A stretch of 64,000 nt of DNA from Mesostigma viride (lineage: Eukaryota; Streptophyta; Mesostigmatophyceae; Mesostigmatales; Mesostigmataceae): NCBI GenBank assembly GCA_009746045.1, contig RPFO01000015.1, forward strand, positions 2,902,932 through 2,966,931, in the 5' to 3' direction. Shown here piece by piece: positions 1 to 10,358 of the stretch. The notes beneath the pieces were generated by a model, which was given only the letters and a program-made list of their open reading frames with translations, made no database searches and was not told the origin of the DNA. Position numbers and translations under genes: made by a program. Position 1 is the first letter of the stretch, and every line of letters begins with the position of its first letter.

Positions 1-1278
1 CCAGGCAAGCGGGGGAAGTGGCAGGATGGGGTTGTCACTCGTGTGGAAGAAGCTAACAGATCTTGCCTGGTGGCTTTGGAAAAGGATCCAAGGCACGTGT
101 ACAGGTTGTCCTGGGCTCATGTCAAGGAAAGAAGGCCACATGCAATCTGGCCTGCAGACGGGCCAGGCCCTCCCAGCTGGGTTGAGGAGCCAGGCCAGAG
201 CCAGGCAGCAGCAGCTAACAATCCTCTGGTGGTGGATGATGGTCTGTCCCTGCTGGAAGATGACGAGCAGGAGGAGGCTGCTGAAGCAACTGTCACAAGG
301 CCAGAGGGGACGGGGCAGCCACCTAAGGCCCGGGGGCCTCTCATGGCGGACGTCATCCGAGCACTCATGCGCAGCAAACATGATCCCAAGGTCCACCAGA
401 CTGGGTTGAGGCTGTCTTGGCTAAGATCCAGAAGCGGTTTGAGCTGGGTAAGATACAGCACATGGTGGAGAATGAGCCTATGGTCTTCTGTGGCATGCAG
501 GCTACGTTGTCCCAAGCCAAGGGCTCGTGGTTCATCAGGATGGAGGGTGGTAAGGACTACCCACAGCAGATTGTGACTGCATTGCAGGAGCCCATCACGC
601 AGGCTAGGTGTGCTACCATCAGAGGCATGCTGGCATGGCTTGCAAGTATATGTGCCCCGGACTTGCTGGTTCTGAGTCGACTTACTGATTCCCAGCTGGT
701 TGAGGTGGGTGCTGAGAGTGTGGTGCAGGCTGTCATGATGTCTCCCCCTCTCATACTGGGTCCTGTGGATTTGTACAAGCCCCTTGACATGGTTCTCTAT
801 GTGGACAGTTCTATGGATAATAGGAAGGTCACAGAGGTCAGGGGCAGGGCAGCAGCATTAGTTACCCTGGAGCAAGATCACACCTCACTTGTTACCTGGT
901 ACAGTCGGTTGCAGAATAGGGTTACACCCAGCAGTGATATTGCTGAGTGCAGGGCAATCTGTGAAGGGCTGCATACTGCTCTTTACTTGAGGGAGCTCTT
1001 CTACCAGCTATGTCAAGTGGCTTCCTGTAGGTTCAATGCAGCTGCACACACTGGTGAGGACTGATAGCATGGGCATGGTGCAATTTGTGCACAGGCAGCT
1101 GGCCAGGAGCAGGGACCTTGACTACTTGTTGCTCAAGGAGATGTCCTACCTAGCTCACATTGAACATGTGCCTGGTGTGGACAACCCTGCAGATGCCCTC
1201 ACCAAGCTGGAGGAGAAGGCGGAGAGGCAGTACCCCCTGCTCCGTGGGCTCATGGACCCCTTACACGGGCGGCCATAG
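1..1278 (+). pseudogene. Copia pol remnant (RT tail and RNase H)
   Basis: The reading frames match the C-terminal half of copia J's polyprotein. The RNase H part is recognisable by LYVDSSMD, then SSDIAECRAICEGLHTALYLRELF (the copia SSxxAE...A...W/YL block), and by the final DNPADALTKLEEKAE, which corresponds to the copia ADxLTK end motif. In an intact element this would copy the RNA genome and degrade the template RNA inside virus-like particles. It is broken here, with about one or two breaks, and truncated by the window edge. Its neighbours are the 3' noncoding region and LTR of the same element. Confidence 0.8.
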
Positions 1279-2291
1279 AGACCAGGCCTTGCTTCAGCTT
1301 GGGTGCCCCCAGTGGGCTGCTTGACCAAAGTACCAAGTGGTGACTGGTGCTTACTGGTTGACAGCCGGTCCTTCAGGGTTAGGTACACCCTCCTGGACAG
1401 GAGTTGGTGTGGAATGTCACTCCTACCAGCTGAGAATCTTGCCTGGCCCTCCCCATGGGGTTCAGAAGAGTCGCCAGGACTTAAGTCGACGCCTTTGGCC
1501 TCAAACAGTTAGGCCATGCAAGGGCAACCCGAATGCTGGTTCTTACAGGTTGCTGTATATATGTTTTCTAGTGCTTGTTTCCAACCTGTTGCTAATAAAG
1601 AACCTGGTTGTGTGACCATGTGGAGCATGGTTGCCAGGGAGCCACATTCTGGGTTATATATGGCTTGAATAAAACATAATCATGTCATGTCATTCTCATG
1701 TTGTTCTCATGGTTGTAATGTTTCTCTTGTGTAAAGTTCCAGGTCACCTATAAACCTGGAGGTTGGGGTGGGGTTCATTTCCCCAGCAGAGCCACAGCCT
1801 GGCATGAGTGATTCCTGGGCTTAACACCCAGTGAAGACATGGGCTCCCCAATGAGGCAGTATTTGTATAGGTGCTACCTGAGTCTCTTTGAGCATAAAAG
1901 GGAAAGGCTGGCCAAGGCGGGCGCCATAAGAACGGGCGCCTGTGATAACTGTGAAAGATCAGGAACTCACAATAATACGTTCTTGGCATCCTTTAATCCC
2001 AGCCATTGGACTAGGTAATGTGCCTTGACTTTAATCTCTCACCAAGTTCCCAAGGAAAGGTTGGGAGCTGACCAAGGGGTCAGGGGATAACCTGGGGTGA
2101 CCTCTGATTCACTGGCCAGAACACCTAGCCTGGTCCAAGGGCGTATATGTTGTTTTCCCAAAAGGAGGCAGGACCCTGGGCCCTATCAGATCTGATCAAT
2201 CCTAAGGGACCAAGCGGTCTGTGGCTGAGTGAGCACAAGCAAAGTTAGGCTTGTTTCAAGCTGGTCCAGCTCCAAAAGAAGAAAGGGTTGG
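1279..2291 (+). other. 3' noncoding region of copia A
   Basis: About 1 kb lies between the pol stop and the LTR with no supported coding. It carries AATAAAG and AATAAAACAT signals near 1593 and 1670, a T-arm-like sequence GGTTCATTTCC at 1772-1782, and a short GGGCGCC palindrome near 1920-1940. The same layout recurs at 3522-4532 and, diverged, in copia J at 34900-35833, so it is a conserved part of the family and not random filler. Confidence 0.65.
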
Positions 2292-2935
2292 AGTTAGCAT
2301 TTTGGGCAACCAATATGCTAAATGGATACAGTTTGGAAAGACCTTTCCAACGCCGTGCTGACCGCCTGAAACAGACAAGGGACGAGAAAGATATCAAGTC
2401 CCGAAGTCCTAGCCATCCGTGGCCGACTAGGGTGCAGTCCTCTGGTGTAGTGGACAGGACACGTGGCAGGCCGTGCCTGCACAGGCTTAGCCTGTCTATC
2501 ACGTGACTGTGGTCCACGTAGACCAGGAGGAGCAGCAGCCTGTGACTAGTAGGGTACTGGCACTGGCACAAGGCTGCAAGGATACTAGGCCTTGCAGGCT
2601 TGTGACAGGTCCTGTACTTCCTAGGTCGCAGAGTCTAGGCAAATCCAGTACGTCCTGGCTCTGCACTGATGCCAGTGGACGTTGTGGATTTGCCTGCACG
2701 CCTGCACGTGCCTCGTCATGCCGATGGGAACGAGGAACAACGCAAGGATATAGCTTGGTCATGGGGGATGACCAACTATCTCGGAAAGCACGAACCGTGG
2801 GTGCCACCTTGGTCGTGGAAGTGCCCATTGTGGTCGTGGCCTGGTGAACAGATTTAAGGTTGCTGCCTTGCAACATTGGCTAAGACGCGCTGTGAAAGAC
2901 CAAGAGCTCACACCCGTTGGGAGCTCTTTCTAACT
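2292..2935 (+). repeat. LTR of copia A (644 bp)
   Basis: Begins AGTTAGCA right after the purine tract and ends CTAACT, so its ends form a short AGTTAG/CTAACT inverted repeat instead of TG...CA. A near-identical copy lies at 4533-5176. It shares the first ~150 bp and a central block with the LTR of copia J but has a different 3' end, marking two subfamilies. Confidence 0.75.
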
Positions 2936-3350
2936 AAATCCTCAACGTCCACTGGCATCAGTGCAGAGCCAGGACGAACTGGATTTGCCTAGACTCTGCA
3001 ACCTAGGAAGTACAGGACCTGTCACAAGCCTGCAAGGCCTAGTATCCTTGCAGACCTGTGCCAGCTCCAGTATTCCACCAGTCACAGGCTGCTGCTCCTC
3101 TGGTCTACGTGGACCACAGTCACGTGATAGACAGGCTAAGCCTGTGCAGGCACGGCCTGCCACGTGTCCTGTCCACTATACCAGAGGACTGTTACTACCC
3201 TAGTCGGCCACGGACGGCTAGGACTTCGGGACCTCATATCTTTCTCGTCCCTTGTCTGTTTCAGGCGGTCAGCACGGCGTTGGAAAGTTCTTTCCAAACT
3301 GCATCCACTTAGCATATTGGTTGCCCAAAATGCTAACTCCAACCCTTTCT
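2936..3350 (-). repeat. Inverted partial copy of the copia A LTR
   Basis: The reverse complement of this stretch matches roughly the first 400 bp of the 644-bp LTR plus 12 bp of the preceding purine tract. It abuts the end of the first LTR tail-to-tail and is followed by about 11 bp of filler (3351-3361) before the direct copy resumes. This could be an old rearrangement at nested elements, a self-integration product, or an assembly artefact. Confidence 0.75.
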
Positions 3351-3361
3351 CACTGCGGCCC

Positions 3362-5176
3362 TGACTACTTGTTGCTCAAGGAGATGTCCTACCTAGCTCA
3401 CATTGAACATGTGCCTGGTGTGGACAACCCTGCAGATGCCCTCACCAAGCTGGAGGAGAAGGCGGAGAGGCAGTACCCCCTGCTCCGTGGGCTCATGGAC
3501 CCCTTACACGGGCGGCCATAGAGACCAGGCCTTGCTTCAGCTTGGGTGTCCCCAGTGGGCTGCTTGACCAAAGTACCAAGTGGTGACTGGTGCTTACTGG
3601 TTGACAGCCGGTCCTTCAGGGTTAGGTACACCCTCCTGGACAGGAGTTGGTGTGGAATGTCACTCCTACCAGCTGAGAATCTTGCCTGGCCCTCCCCATG
3701 GGGTTCAGAAGAGTCGCCAGGACTTAAGTCGACGCCTTTGGCCTCAAACAGTTAGTTAGGCCATGCAAGGGCAACCCGAATGCTGGTTCTTACAGGTTGC
3801 TGTATATATGTTTTCTACTGCTTGTTTCCAACCTGTTGCTAATAAAGAACCTGGTTGTGTGACCATGTGGAACATGGTTGCCAGGGAGCCACATTCTGGG
3901 TTATATAATGCTTGAATAAAACATAATCATGTCTCTCTCATGTGGTTTTCATGGTTGTAATGTATCTCTTGTGTTAAGTTCCAGGTCACCTATAAACCTG
4001 GAGGTTGGGGTGGGGTTCAATTCCCCAGCAGAGCCACAGCCTGGCGTGAGTGATTCCTGGGCTTAACACCCAGTGAAGACATGGGCTCCCCAATAAGGCA
4101 GTATTTGTATAGGTGCTACCTGAGTCTCTTTGAGAATAAAAGGGAAAGGCTGGCCAAGGCGGGCGCCATAAGAACGGGCGCCTGTGATAACTGTGAAAGA
4201 TCAGGAACTCACAATAATACGTTCTTGGCATCCTTTAATCCCAGCCATTGGACTAGGTAATGTGCCTTGACTTTAATCTAACACCAAGTTCCCAAGGAAA
4301 GGTTGGGAGCTGACCAAGGGGTCAGGGGATAACCTGGGGTGACCTCTGATTCACTGGCCAGTACACCTAGCCTGGTCCAAGGGCGTATATGTTGTTACCC
4401 AAAAGGAGGCAGGACCCTGGGCCCTATCGGGTCTGATCAACCCCAAGGGACCAAGCGGTCTGTGGCTGAGTGGGCACAAGCCAGGTTAGTCTTGTTTCAA
4501 GCTGGTCCAGCTCCAAAAGAAGAAAGGGTTGGAGTTAGCATTTTGGGCAACCAATATGCTAAGTGGATGCAGTTTGGAAAGACCTTTCCAACGCTGTGCT
4601 GACCGCCTGAAACAGACAAGGGACGAGAAAGATATGAGGTCCCGAAGTCCTAGCCGTCCGTGGCCGACTAGGGTACAGTCCTCTGGTATAGTGGACAGGA
4701 CACGTGGCAGGCCGTGCCTGCACAGGCTTAGCCTGTCTATCACGTGACTGTGGTCCACGTAGACCAGAGGAGCAGCAGCCTGTGACTGGTGGAATACTGG
4801 AGCTGGCACAGGTCTGCAAGGATACTAGGCCTTGCAGGCTTGTGACAGGTCCTGTACTTCCTAGGTTGCAGAGTCTAGGCAAATCCAGTTCGTCCTGGCT
4901 CTGCACTGATGCCAGTGGACGTTGAGGATTTGCTTGCACGCCTGCACGTGCCTCGTCACACCGATGGGAACGAGGAACAACGCAAAGGATATAGCTTGGT
5001 CATGGGGGATGACCAGCTATCTCGGAAAGCACGAACCGTGGGTGCCACCTTGGTGGTGGAAGTGCCCATTGTGGTCGTGGCCTGGTGAACAGATTTAAGG
5101 TTGCTGCCTTGCAACATTGGCTAAGACGCGCTGTGAAAGACCAAGAGCTCACATACGTTGGGAGCTCTTTCTAACT
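3362..5176 (+). mobile_element. Second copy of the copia A 3' end
   Basis: A direct repeat of 1119-2935 at about 98 percent by eye: the last ~50 codons of pol (3362-3521), the 3' noncoding region and an LTR at 4533-5176 that ends CTAACT exactly where the viral reductase fragment begins. It contains no further coding. The pair of copies plus the inverted LTR fragment suggests duplication during or after insertion. Confidence 0.8.
4533..5176 (+). repeat. LTR of the second copia A copy
   Basis: 644 bp, preceded by AAGAAAGGGTTGG and ending CTAACT. It differs from 2292-2935 at only a few percent of positions. Its right edge is the junction with viral DNA at 5177. No target duplication can be checked because the element's left end is outside the window. 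Confidence 0.75.
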
Positions 5177-6002
5177 CGAGATCCTGCAAGAGGCGTGGCA
5201 CCTGAACAACCAGTTCCTACACCTGTGCGGCGTGGGGCTGACGGGCATCGTCTCGCGTCCGGACTTGCAGCCGTATGACTTCAGGAGGATGAAGAACGTA
5301 GCGGTGAGCGCGGCCTACTCGATGGCGAGGGAGTTGAAGAAGCCGCTGCCGAAGAACGTGACGTGCATCAAGCCGAGCGGTACGCTGTCGAAGGTGATGT
5401 CGACGTCCGAATGGGGCGAGGTGCCCGAAGGCGTGCACAAGCCGCTGGGGAAGTACATCTTCAACAACATCACGTACAGCAAGCACTACCCCTTGGTGGA
5501 CAGGTTCCGTGCTGCGGGGTACCGCGTGATGGACAAGCCCTTCGAGAGCGAGTCGGTCCTCGTGACGTTCCCCATCTCTTTCGTCAACGTGCCGTTCACC
5601 AAGAAGACGGTGGAAAGGAAGGACGGGACGTCGGTCGAGGTGGAGGTGAACCTGGAGAAGGCCGTCCAGCAGCTGGACAGGTACCTCTCCCTCATGGAAA
5701 ACTGGTGCGAGCAGAACGTCAGCTGCACCGTTTCCTACGACCCGGACGAGGTCCCCTCCATCGTCTCCTGGTTCGAGCGCCACTGGGACTCGTACGTGGG
5801 CGTCTCCTTCCTTCACAGGGCCGACCCGACCAAGAACGCGCAGGACCTGGGGTACGCCTACCTCCCTCAGGAGGTGGTGACCAAGAAGCAGTACGAGGAG
5901 TACGTCGCGTCCCTCAAGCCCGTCGTCTACGAGGGAATCGTCCACATGGACGCGCCGGTAGACGAGAGGGAGTGCGCGGGGGGCGCGTGCCCCGTTAAAT
6001 AA
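5177..6002 (+). pseudogene. Class II (B12-dependent) ribonucleoside-triphosphate reductase, C-terminal part, viral fossil
   Basis: About 275 codons matching the C-terminal third of a monomeric class II reductase, the enzyme that makes deoxynucleotides using adenosylcobalamin. Visible landmarks are GVGLTGIV, the PSGTLSKV loop, VLVTFPISF and a C-terminal tail ending ECAGGACPVK. That paired-cysteine C-x4-C tail with PxK is typical of class II RTPR; class I large subunits usually end CxxC. The family is about 700-750 residues, so only the C-terminus is here: copia A abuts the 5' side. GC content and codon use match the other viral islands. The alternative is a host or algal gene; B12-dependent reductases exist in some algae. 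The AT-rich TAA region leads straight into a small ORF. Confidence 0.72.
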
Positions 6003-6021
6003 TCGCCGAATACGGTATGAT

Positions 6022-6243
6022 ATGGCACCCAAACGCGGGAAAGCGAGTACCACGAGGAGTAGGAGGGGTCGTACAAGGCATCGCGTTCGATCGAGACCCA
6101 CGGTGTTGGATTATCAAGAAAACGGTCGTCTTTCCGCCCCCTCCTTCTTCCTCGCGGGCGAGGTTCCGCACAACACCGTCCGGATGAGTGGGGGCGTGCA
6201 CGGTGTTGAAATATTAAAGGTGGAGGAGGAAAGATCTTTTTGA
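6022..6243 (+). CDS. Small basic ORF of the viral island
   Basis: 73 codons starting 20 bp after the reductase stop, with an ATGG start context. The N-terminus is very basic (Arg/Lys/Ser/Thr rich over the first ~25 residues) and the C-terminus acidic. I recognise no domain. The DNA repeats CACGGTGTTG twice (near 6099 and 6199). It could be a small DNA-binding virion protein, but coding is inferred only from position, composition and spacing. Confidence 0.35.
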   Translation: MAPKRGKASTTRSRRGRTRHRVRSRPTVLDYQENGRLSAPSFFLAGEVPHNTVRMSGGVHGVEILKVEEERSF

Positions 6244-6302
6244 CCACTTGTTACCCAATGTGATGACAGCCACAAAATATTGCTTGGTTGATTAAATATA
6301 TT
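6244..6302. other. Short low-GC stretch between viral island and DIRS1
   Basis: An AT-rich 59 bp with no gene. It is probably the left end of the same low-GC DNA that resumes at 11802, because DIRS1 sits between them with a three-base ATT at both of its junctions. Confidence 0.4.
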
Positions 6303-6437
6303 CTATTAACCGTGGAACTCCAGGGTAACCAGACTCTTTATTAAAACAATGAGTGGAGCACATACAAAAGGCAGGCCACATCCCGGCCGCCGATGCTCAT
6401 GGGAACACTTATTGCTTGGCAAAGGCTAGCCTTACCC
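6303..6437 (-). repeat. DIRS1 split repeat B2
   Basis: 135 bp identical by eye to 6897-7031. It starts CTATTAACCG at the outer edge of the element. A 25-bp unique link (6438-6462) separates it from A2. Confidence 0.85.
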
Positions 6438-6462
6438 CCAAACACGCAGGGAGGGTGGGCGG

Positions 6463-6896
6463 GAAAAGAAAAGAGGCCGACCTTAGCTAGGTGGGTTTGT
6501 TTTTGTCCTTTTTTGCGTGTCATGCGGCCTTGGCCCGGACGGCATTTTTTCGCCACGCAAATGTTGCGTCTGAACAAATGACGCAATGTGGCGTTCTAAT
6601 TGCCGGCAGCTTACGTAAGGCTGCCGGGGCTATTAGGTCACATATTGCGTGAGAGAAAGAATCTAGATCTAGTTAATCACTACGCCATGAGCCAAGAAAC
6701 CTAGACAGTGGCAGGTTTATATCTCAACGTAGCTCCTGCCACCTGGCCAAGAAAAACTGGCCAAAGCTTTGGCCACGACTGATCCGGATCAGGCCGCACC
6801 GGCCTCAAAAGGTATGTCACGTGAACCCAATAACCTAGCTATAGCGGCTACCCTTCCATCTCACTATAAAGAAACTATGTTCAGAGAACCACGATT
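6463..6896 (-). repeat. DIRS1 split repeat A2
   Basis: 434 bp matching 11368-11801. Ends CACGATT and joins B1 directly at 6896/6897, giving the junction a circular intermediate would carry. Confidence 0.85.
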
Positions 6897-7031
6897 CTAT
6901 TAACCGTGGAACTCCAGGGTAACCAGACTCTTTATTAAAACAATGAGTGGAGCACATACAAAAGGCAGGCCACATCCCGGCCGCCGATGCTCATGGGAAC
7001 ACTTATTGCTTGGCAAAGGCTAGCCTTACCC
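6897..7031 (-). repeat. DIRS1 split repeat B1
   Basis: 135 bp matching 6303-6437. It lies just downstream, in coding sense, of the polymerase ORF stop. Confidence 0.85.
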
Positions 7032-7103
7032 TTATATCCCTCCCTGGCGATCCATGCCAGGGGCAAAGAACCTAGCATAATGACAGAGAAATGAACAACC
7101 AAA

Positions 7104-10100
7104 TTAGGTGGAGGGCAATTTCAAAATAGCCCGCCAGGCCCGAGGGGGGCAGGCGGCCATGGCCCGAAGAATAACCTCAGGCAGCTGCACCTCCAAACTG
7201 CGGTGCAAGCCCACATAATGGGCAACCGTGGAGCTGCTAAGCCAGCGCCCCCGGCCCTGGATGTCCCCCATGCTGCGACCCGCGAGGAAATCGTGAGTGG
7301 CACCTCCATGCCGCAGCCCGTGAATGGTGAAAATCTGGGCGACCCCCAAGGCCTGACTCGCAGCCTGCCAAATGCGCCGGAATTGCGGGTAGGTGAAAGG
7401 GAACACGGCCTCCCAAGCGTGCTTACCCGCGATGCAGTGACGGAGGATGGTTTCAGACATCACATCTTCTACCACCACTGACTGAGTCTTGCCCTTAGAG
7501 GTCTTGGTAGACCTCAGCAGTAGGGCGCCCCGTTGAGCCGGCCCAAGCCGAACGTCAGGCTGGAGGCGCACATGGCCAACACGGAGGTTCAGCGCCTCCG
7601 AGATTCGCAGGTAATGGCGGAACACGATGACAACCAGCAGGCCCGCAAGGCGCTGACCTTGCATGACCATCGTGCTGGCAAGTGCAAACGCCGCCTCCCA
7701 TGGAATGGGAGGAGGGGCACGGGGGGGCACAAGTGTTTTCCACCCAGCGAGGACGCCACGGGCCAAGTCCCACCGCTTCACCATACCGGGATAATAAAGT
7801 TGCAACCCCATCAAGGCATTGACACACACTTGGCGGCTGTACCCCCGAAAATGAGCCCAGGCGACATACGCACAAAATGTCTCCTCAAGGGTGTCAGCTC
7901 GTGACGATGACCCGTCCGCCCGCCCACCAGCCTCCCACCAAGTCAAGAGGGAATCAAGACCACGACGGTAGGCCAGCAAAGTAGCCGGCTTTACTTTCCC
8001 CTCTAGCAATGGAAGGTAGCTAACAGGTGCAGGGGGCCCCGGGTTAGGATGGATGCCTTCCGCGGTCAGGTCGCGCACCCAGCCTGCCAAGAAAGTCGCC
8101 ATGGATTGGCCGCGAGAAACGCCATCGGCTGGTTGAAGTGCACTCGGCGTCCACACCCACTGGGAACGACTCCCCGTGGCGAGGGTCAGCGCGCACAAGC
8201 GGCGGCACTGCTTGTTGAGCTTGTGGGATGAGGACCGCCCCTTAGCCAAGCAGCCCAACGCCGCGGTGGAGTCCACCAACCTCACCACCCGCTTGCCTCG
8301 GTTTGCCAAGCTGCGCGCACTCCTCTCCACGCCCTTCACTGCAGCCCGCACCTCCTTCTCGTTGATGTGCATCCCCGGATCCCGCCAACGACTCCGGACC
8401 CCAACCCGCCATTGCTGGCTAGTGATTGCTTGTTGCGCCCGCGCGCTCAGTGGCCTAGGGCCAGCGTAGGCCACCTCACTTGGTATGAGCAAAGTCGGGT
8501 ACCCCCGCACCTCTCGTGCCCTCGCCAGCTCCGTCACATCGCCCGGCTCCATGGTTGCGTACACGACACCTTGCCCGTAGGTGGACGCGTCAGATGCAAC
8601 CACCTCACGGGCCAAAGGTGCGCTTCGGTCAACCCTTAGCATGGGAGCCAAGGCCAGGGCACACTCTAACTCCTCCCGCACCCCGGCCCACAGCACCCAG
8701 GATCGCTGCCCCCACCCTTGCAGGCTGATGAATTTGAAACATTGCTGCCAAATGGACAAGCAGCTGCGGCTTAACATCTGCAGCCACAACCACCGCCCCA
8801 AGACGGCAGCCAGCCCCTCGGCCGTAGCTCGGCCTCGAGTGAGTATAGCCTGCGTGTGGGCGATCACAAGGTTGAGCTGCTTGACCGTTGGTTCCAGCAC
8901 GCCGTTCCGTCGGTGCACCACCCCTAGGGCTTCTAGCTCGTCCCCTTCCAGGCTCGCCATCTTAGTCTTCTCCTTAGACGGCACAAGGTTGTTAGGGAGG
9001 TAGCCTTCCTCAATAGCGCGCGTGATGAGCTGGTTCACCGCCTCGCAGGTCCGCCCGTTGCTGGCCACCAAGTCATCAATAGTGATGGACAGCATGGGGG
9101 CAGGGGGGTTTTCCAGGTCAATCTGAAGCTCCCCGGCGCGCTCCTCCTTGTACTCGATGGCCAAGCGCAGTGGCTGGCCACACTCGTCGCGCACCAAGGT
9201 GAGCTCACCTGCGCTTGAGAGGTAGTTGACCTGGCGCCTCGGATCCAGGGCACCGGTCATGTAGAGCACCATCTCATGGATGGCCTCCCCCAGCGCCACC
9301 GCATGGGAATGTCCCATGGCCAGCACCTTGAGCACGGGCCACACCTTCCGCCTGGGCCCTGCCAGACCTACGCTAGTCGACCACACACTAGGAAGCCCTT
9401 GGTAGTCCCACCACCACTCGGGCACCTCGATGGAATAGTAGTATGACACGAGGTCGCTCTTGGCGCAGTAGCACCAGCCTTTGATGTAGACCTCCACGAG
9501 GATGCCCAGGTGGGGTAGCAGGATCTTGGGGGGGTCCACCCACAGCAGGTTGCCCAGCTTCCTGTTGACGATGAACCGAAGCTCACCCACCCCCTTGGCC
9601 ACTCCAAAGCAGCCATCCACCCACTTGGGCCGCCTCTCCCGGAACGCCACCATGCCCACGCCCGCTGCCCGGCTCATGAGCTTGCCCCATTCAGCCATGG
9701 AGCATCCCCGGCTGGGCTTGGGCACATTCCAATACTTTGCGCTCGCCACGACCGCTGGCTTGATGCAGTTCTCTTCGCTGGCATATATCTCCCGCCAGCT
9801 CGGCCGCATAGCCAACAGGTCGAGCAGCCGTGCCTTCCCCGCCACCTCCGCCTTTGGTAGACTCACCGCGTCCGCGCGCAGTTGTTCATACTTATTCTGC
9901 TTCCCATATATTGCATCAGCACCTTCTTGCTCCTGGCCTGTCGCAACGCCCCCTACGCGGCGACTGTGCCAGGTGCAGTGCCTCTTGACCCTCGCAAGGG
10001 CCTCCTCCCTCCCCTTAGAGCACGCCCCTCTAGGGTTAGGAGGAGGGTCTTGCCCCCCTCCCCACAGCCAATTAAGCCAACGCACTACCTTGCATTGCAG

Positions 10101-10358
10101 TGTGTACTCGCGGTGGCGGCGCGTGGCACGCTGTCGCCGGCGTGCCGATCTCACCCTGCCCCACGCGGTGTACGCTGGCCTAAGTGGGTATGGCAGCGGG
10201 AAAAGGGAGCGGTCCCGCTGGGATTCTATTTCCCTACTTGTTGAGCCTTGCTGAGCTTGTCCAAGAGGATGGCAGTTTGGAGAGCTGCCTTGACAGCCGG
10301 GGTGGCTGACAGTGCAGCCTCCTCCCCCAATGGCAGGAGGTGGCTGGCCACCTTCCAC
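7104..10358 (-). CDS. DIRS1 polyprotein: reverse transcriptase, RNase H, tyrosine recombinase
   Basis: 1084 codons in one frame. The RT palm motif is ITIDDLV near residue 425. The RNase H region follows, with SDASTYGQG near 592 and VRLVDSTAA / ADGVSRGQ further on. The C-terminal ~250 residues form a tyrosine recombinase: RHYLRISEAL holds the first catalytic Arg (about residue 915), HGLRHGGAT is the HxxR box (about 1018), and HYVGL carries the candidate nucleophile Tyr (about 1048). Known role of the family: copying element RNA, then integrating a circle. The 5' end overlaps the gag-like ORF by about 125 bp in another frame, as is common in DIRS elements. I see no adenine-methyltransferase domain, which some DIRS elements have. 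Confidence 0.88.
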   Translation of the reverse strand: MEGGQPPPAIGGGGCTVSHPGCQGSSPNCHPLGQAQQGSTSREIESQRDRSLFPLPYPLRPAYTAWGRVRSARRRQRATRRHREYTLQCKVVRWLNWLWGGGQDPPPNPRGACSKGREEALARVKRHCTWHSRRVGGVATGQEQEGADAIYGKQNKYEQLRADAVSLPKAEVAGKARLLDLLAMRPSWREIYASEENCIKPAVVASAKYWNVPKPSRGCSMAEWGKLMSRAAGVGMVAFRERRPKWVDGCFGVAKGVGELRFIVNRKLGNLLWVDPPKILLPHLGILVEVYIKGWCYCAKSDLVSYYYSIEVPEWWWDYQGLPSVWSTSVGLAGPRRKVWPVLKVLAMGHSHAVALGEAIHEMVLYMTGALDPRRQVNYLSSAGELTLVRDECGQPLRLAIEYKEERAGELQIDLENPPAPMLSITIDDLVASNGRTCEAVNQLITRAIEEGYLPNNLVPSKEKTKMASLEGDELEALGVVHRRNGVLEPTVKQLNLVIAHTQAILTRGRATAEGLAAVLGRWLWLQMLSRSCLSIWQQCFKFISLQGWGQRSWVLWAGVREELECALALAPMLRVDRSAPLAREVVASDASTYGQGVVYATMEPGDVTELARAREVRGYPTLLIPSEVAYAGPRPLSARAQQAITSQQWRVGVRSRWRDPGMHINEKEVRAAVKGVERSARSLANRGKRVVRLVDSTAALGCLAKGRSSSHKLNKQCRRLCALTLATGSRSQWVWTPSALQPADGVSRGQSMATFLAGWVRDLTAEGIHPNPGPPAPVSYLPLLEGKVKPATLLAYRRGLDSLLTWWEAGGRADGSSSRADTLEETFCAYVAWAHFRGYSRQVCVNALMGLQLYYPGMVKRWDLARGVLAGWKTLVPPRAPPPIPWEAAFALASTMVMQGQRLAGLLVVIVFRHYLRISEALNLRVGHVRLQPDVRLGPAQRGALLLRSTKTSKGKTQSVVVEDVMSETILRHCIAGKHAWEAVFPFTYPQFRRIWQAASQALGVAQIFTIHGLRHGGATHDFLAGRSMGDIQGRGRWLSSSTVAHYVGLHRSLEVQLPEVILRAMAACPPRAWRAILKLPST

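Larger units (their letters stand above)
1..2935 (+). mobile_element. Ty1/copia retrotransposon A, 3' part (runs off the window start)
   Basis: The stretch holds the end of a copia-type pol, about 1 kb of 3' noncoding DNA with AATAAA signals, a purine tract (AAGAAAGGGTTGG) and an LTR at 2292-2935. It is related to the more complete copia element J at 28106-36487: the predicted proteins align over the pol C-terminus and the LTRs share blocks. The element is a fossil. Its pol is interrupted, with at least one break visible, and its 5' part lies outside the window. A second copy of its 3' end follows at 3362-5176. Confidence 0.85.

Noticed and set aside
5217-6101. Long minus-strand open frame opposite the reductase
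   Set aside because: Composition is Arg/Leu/Val-heavy with no motif; it mirrors GC-rich codons of the plus-strand gene.
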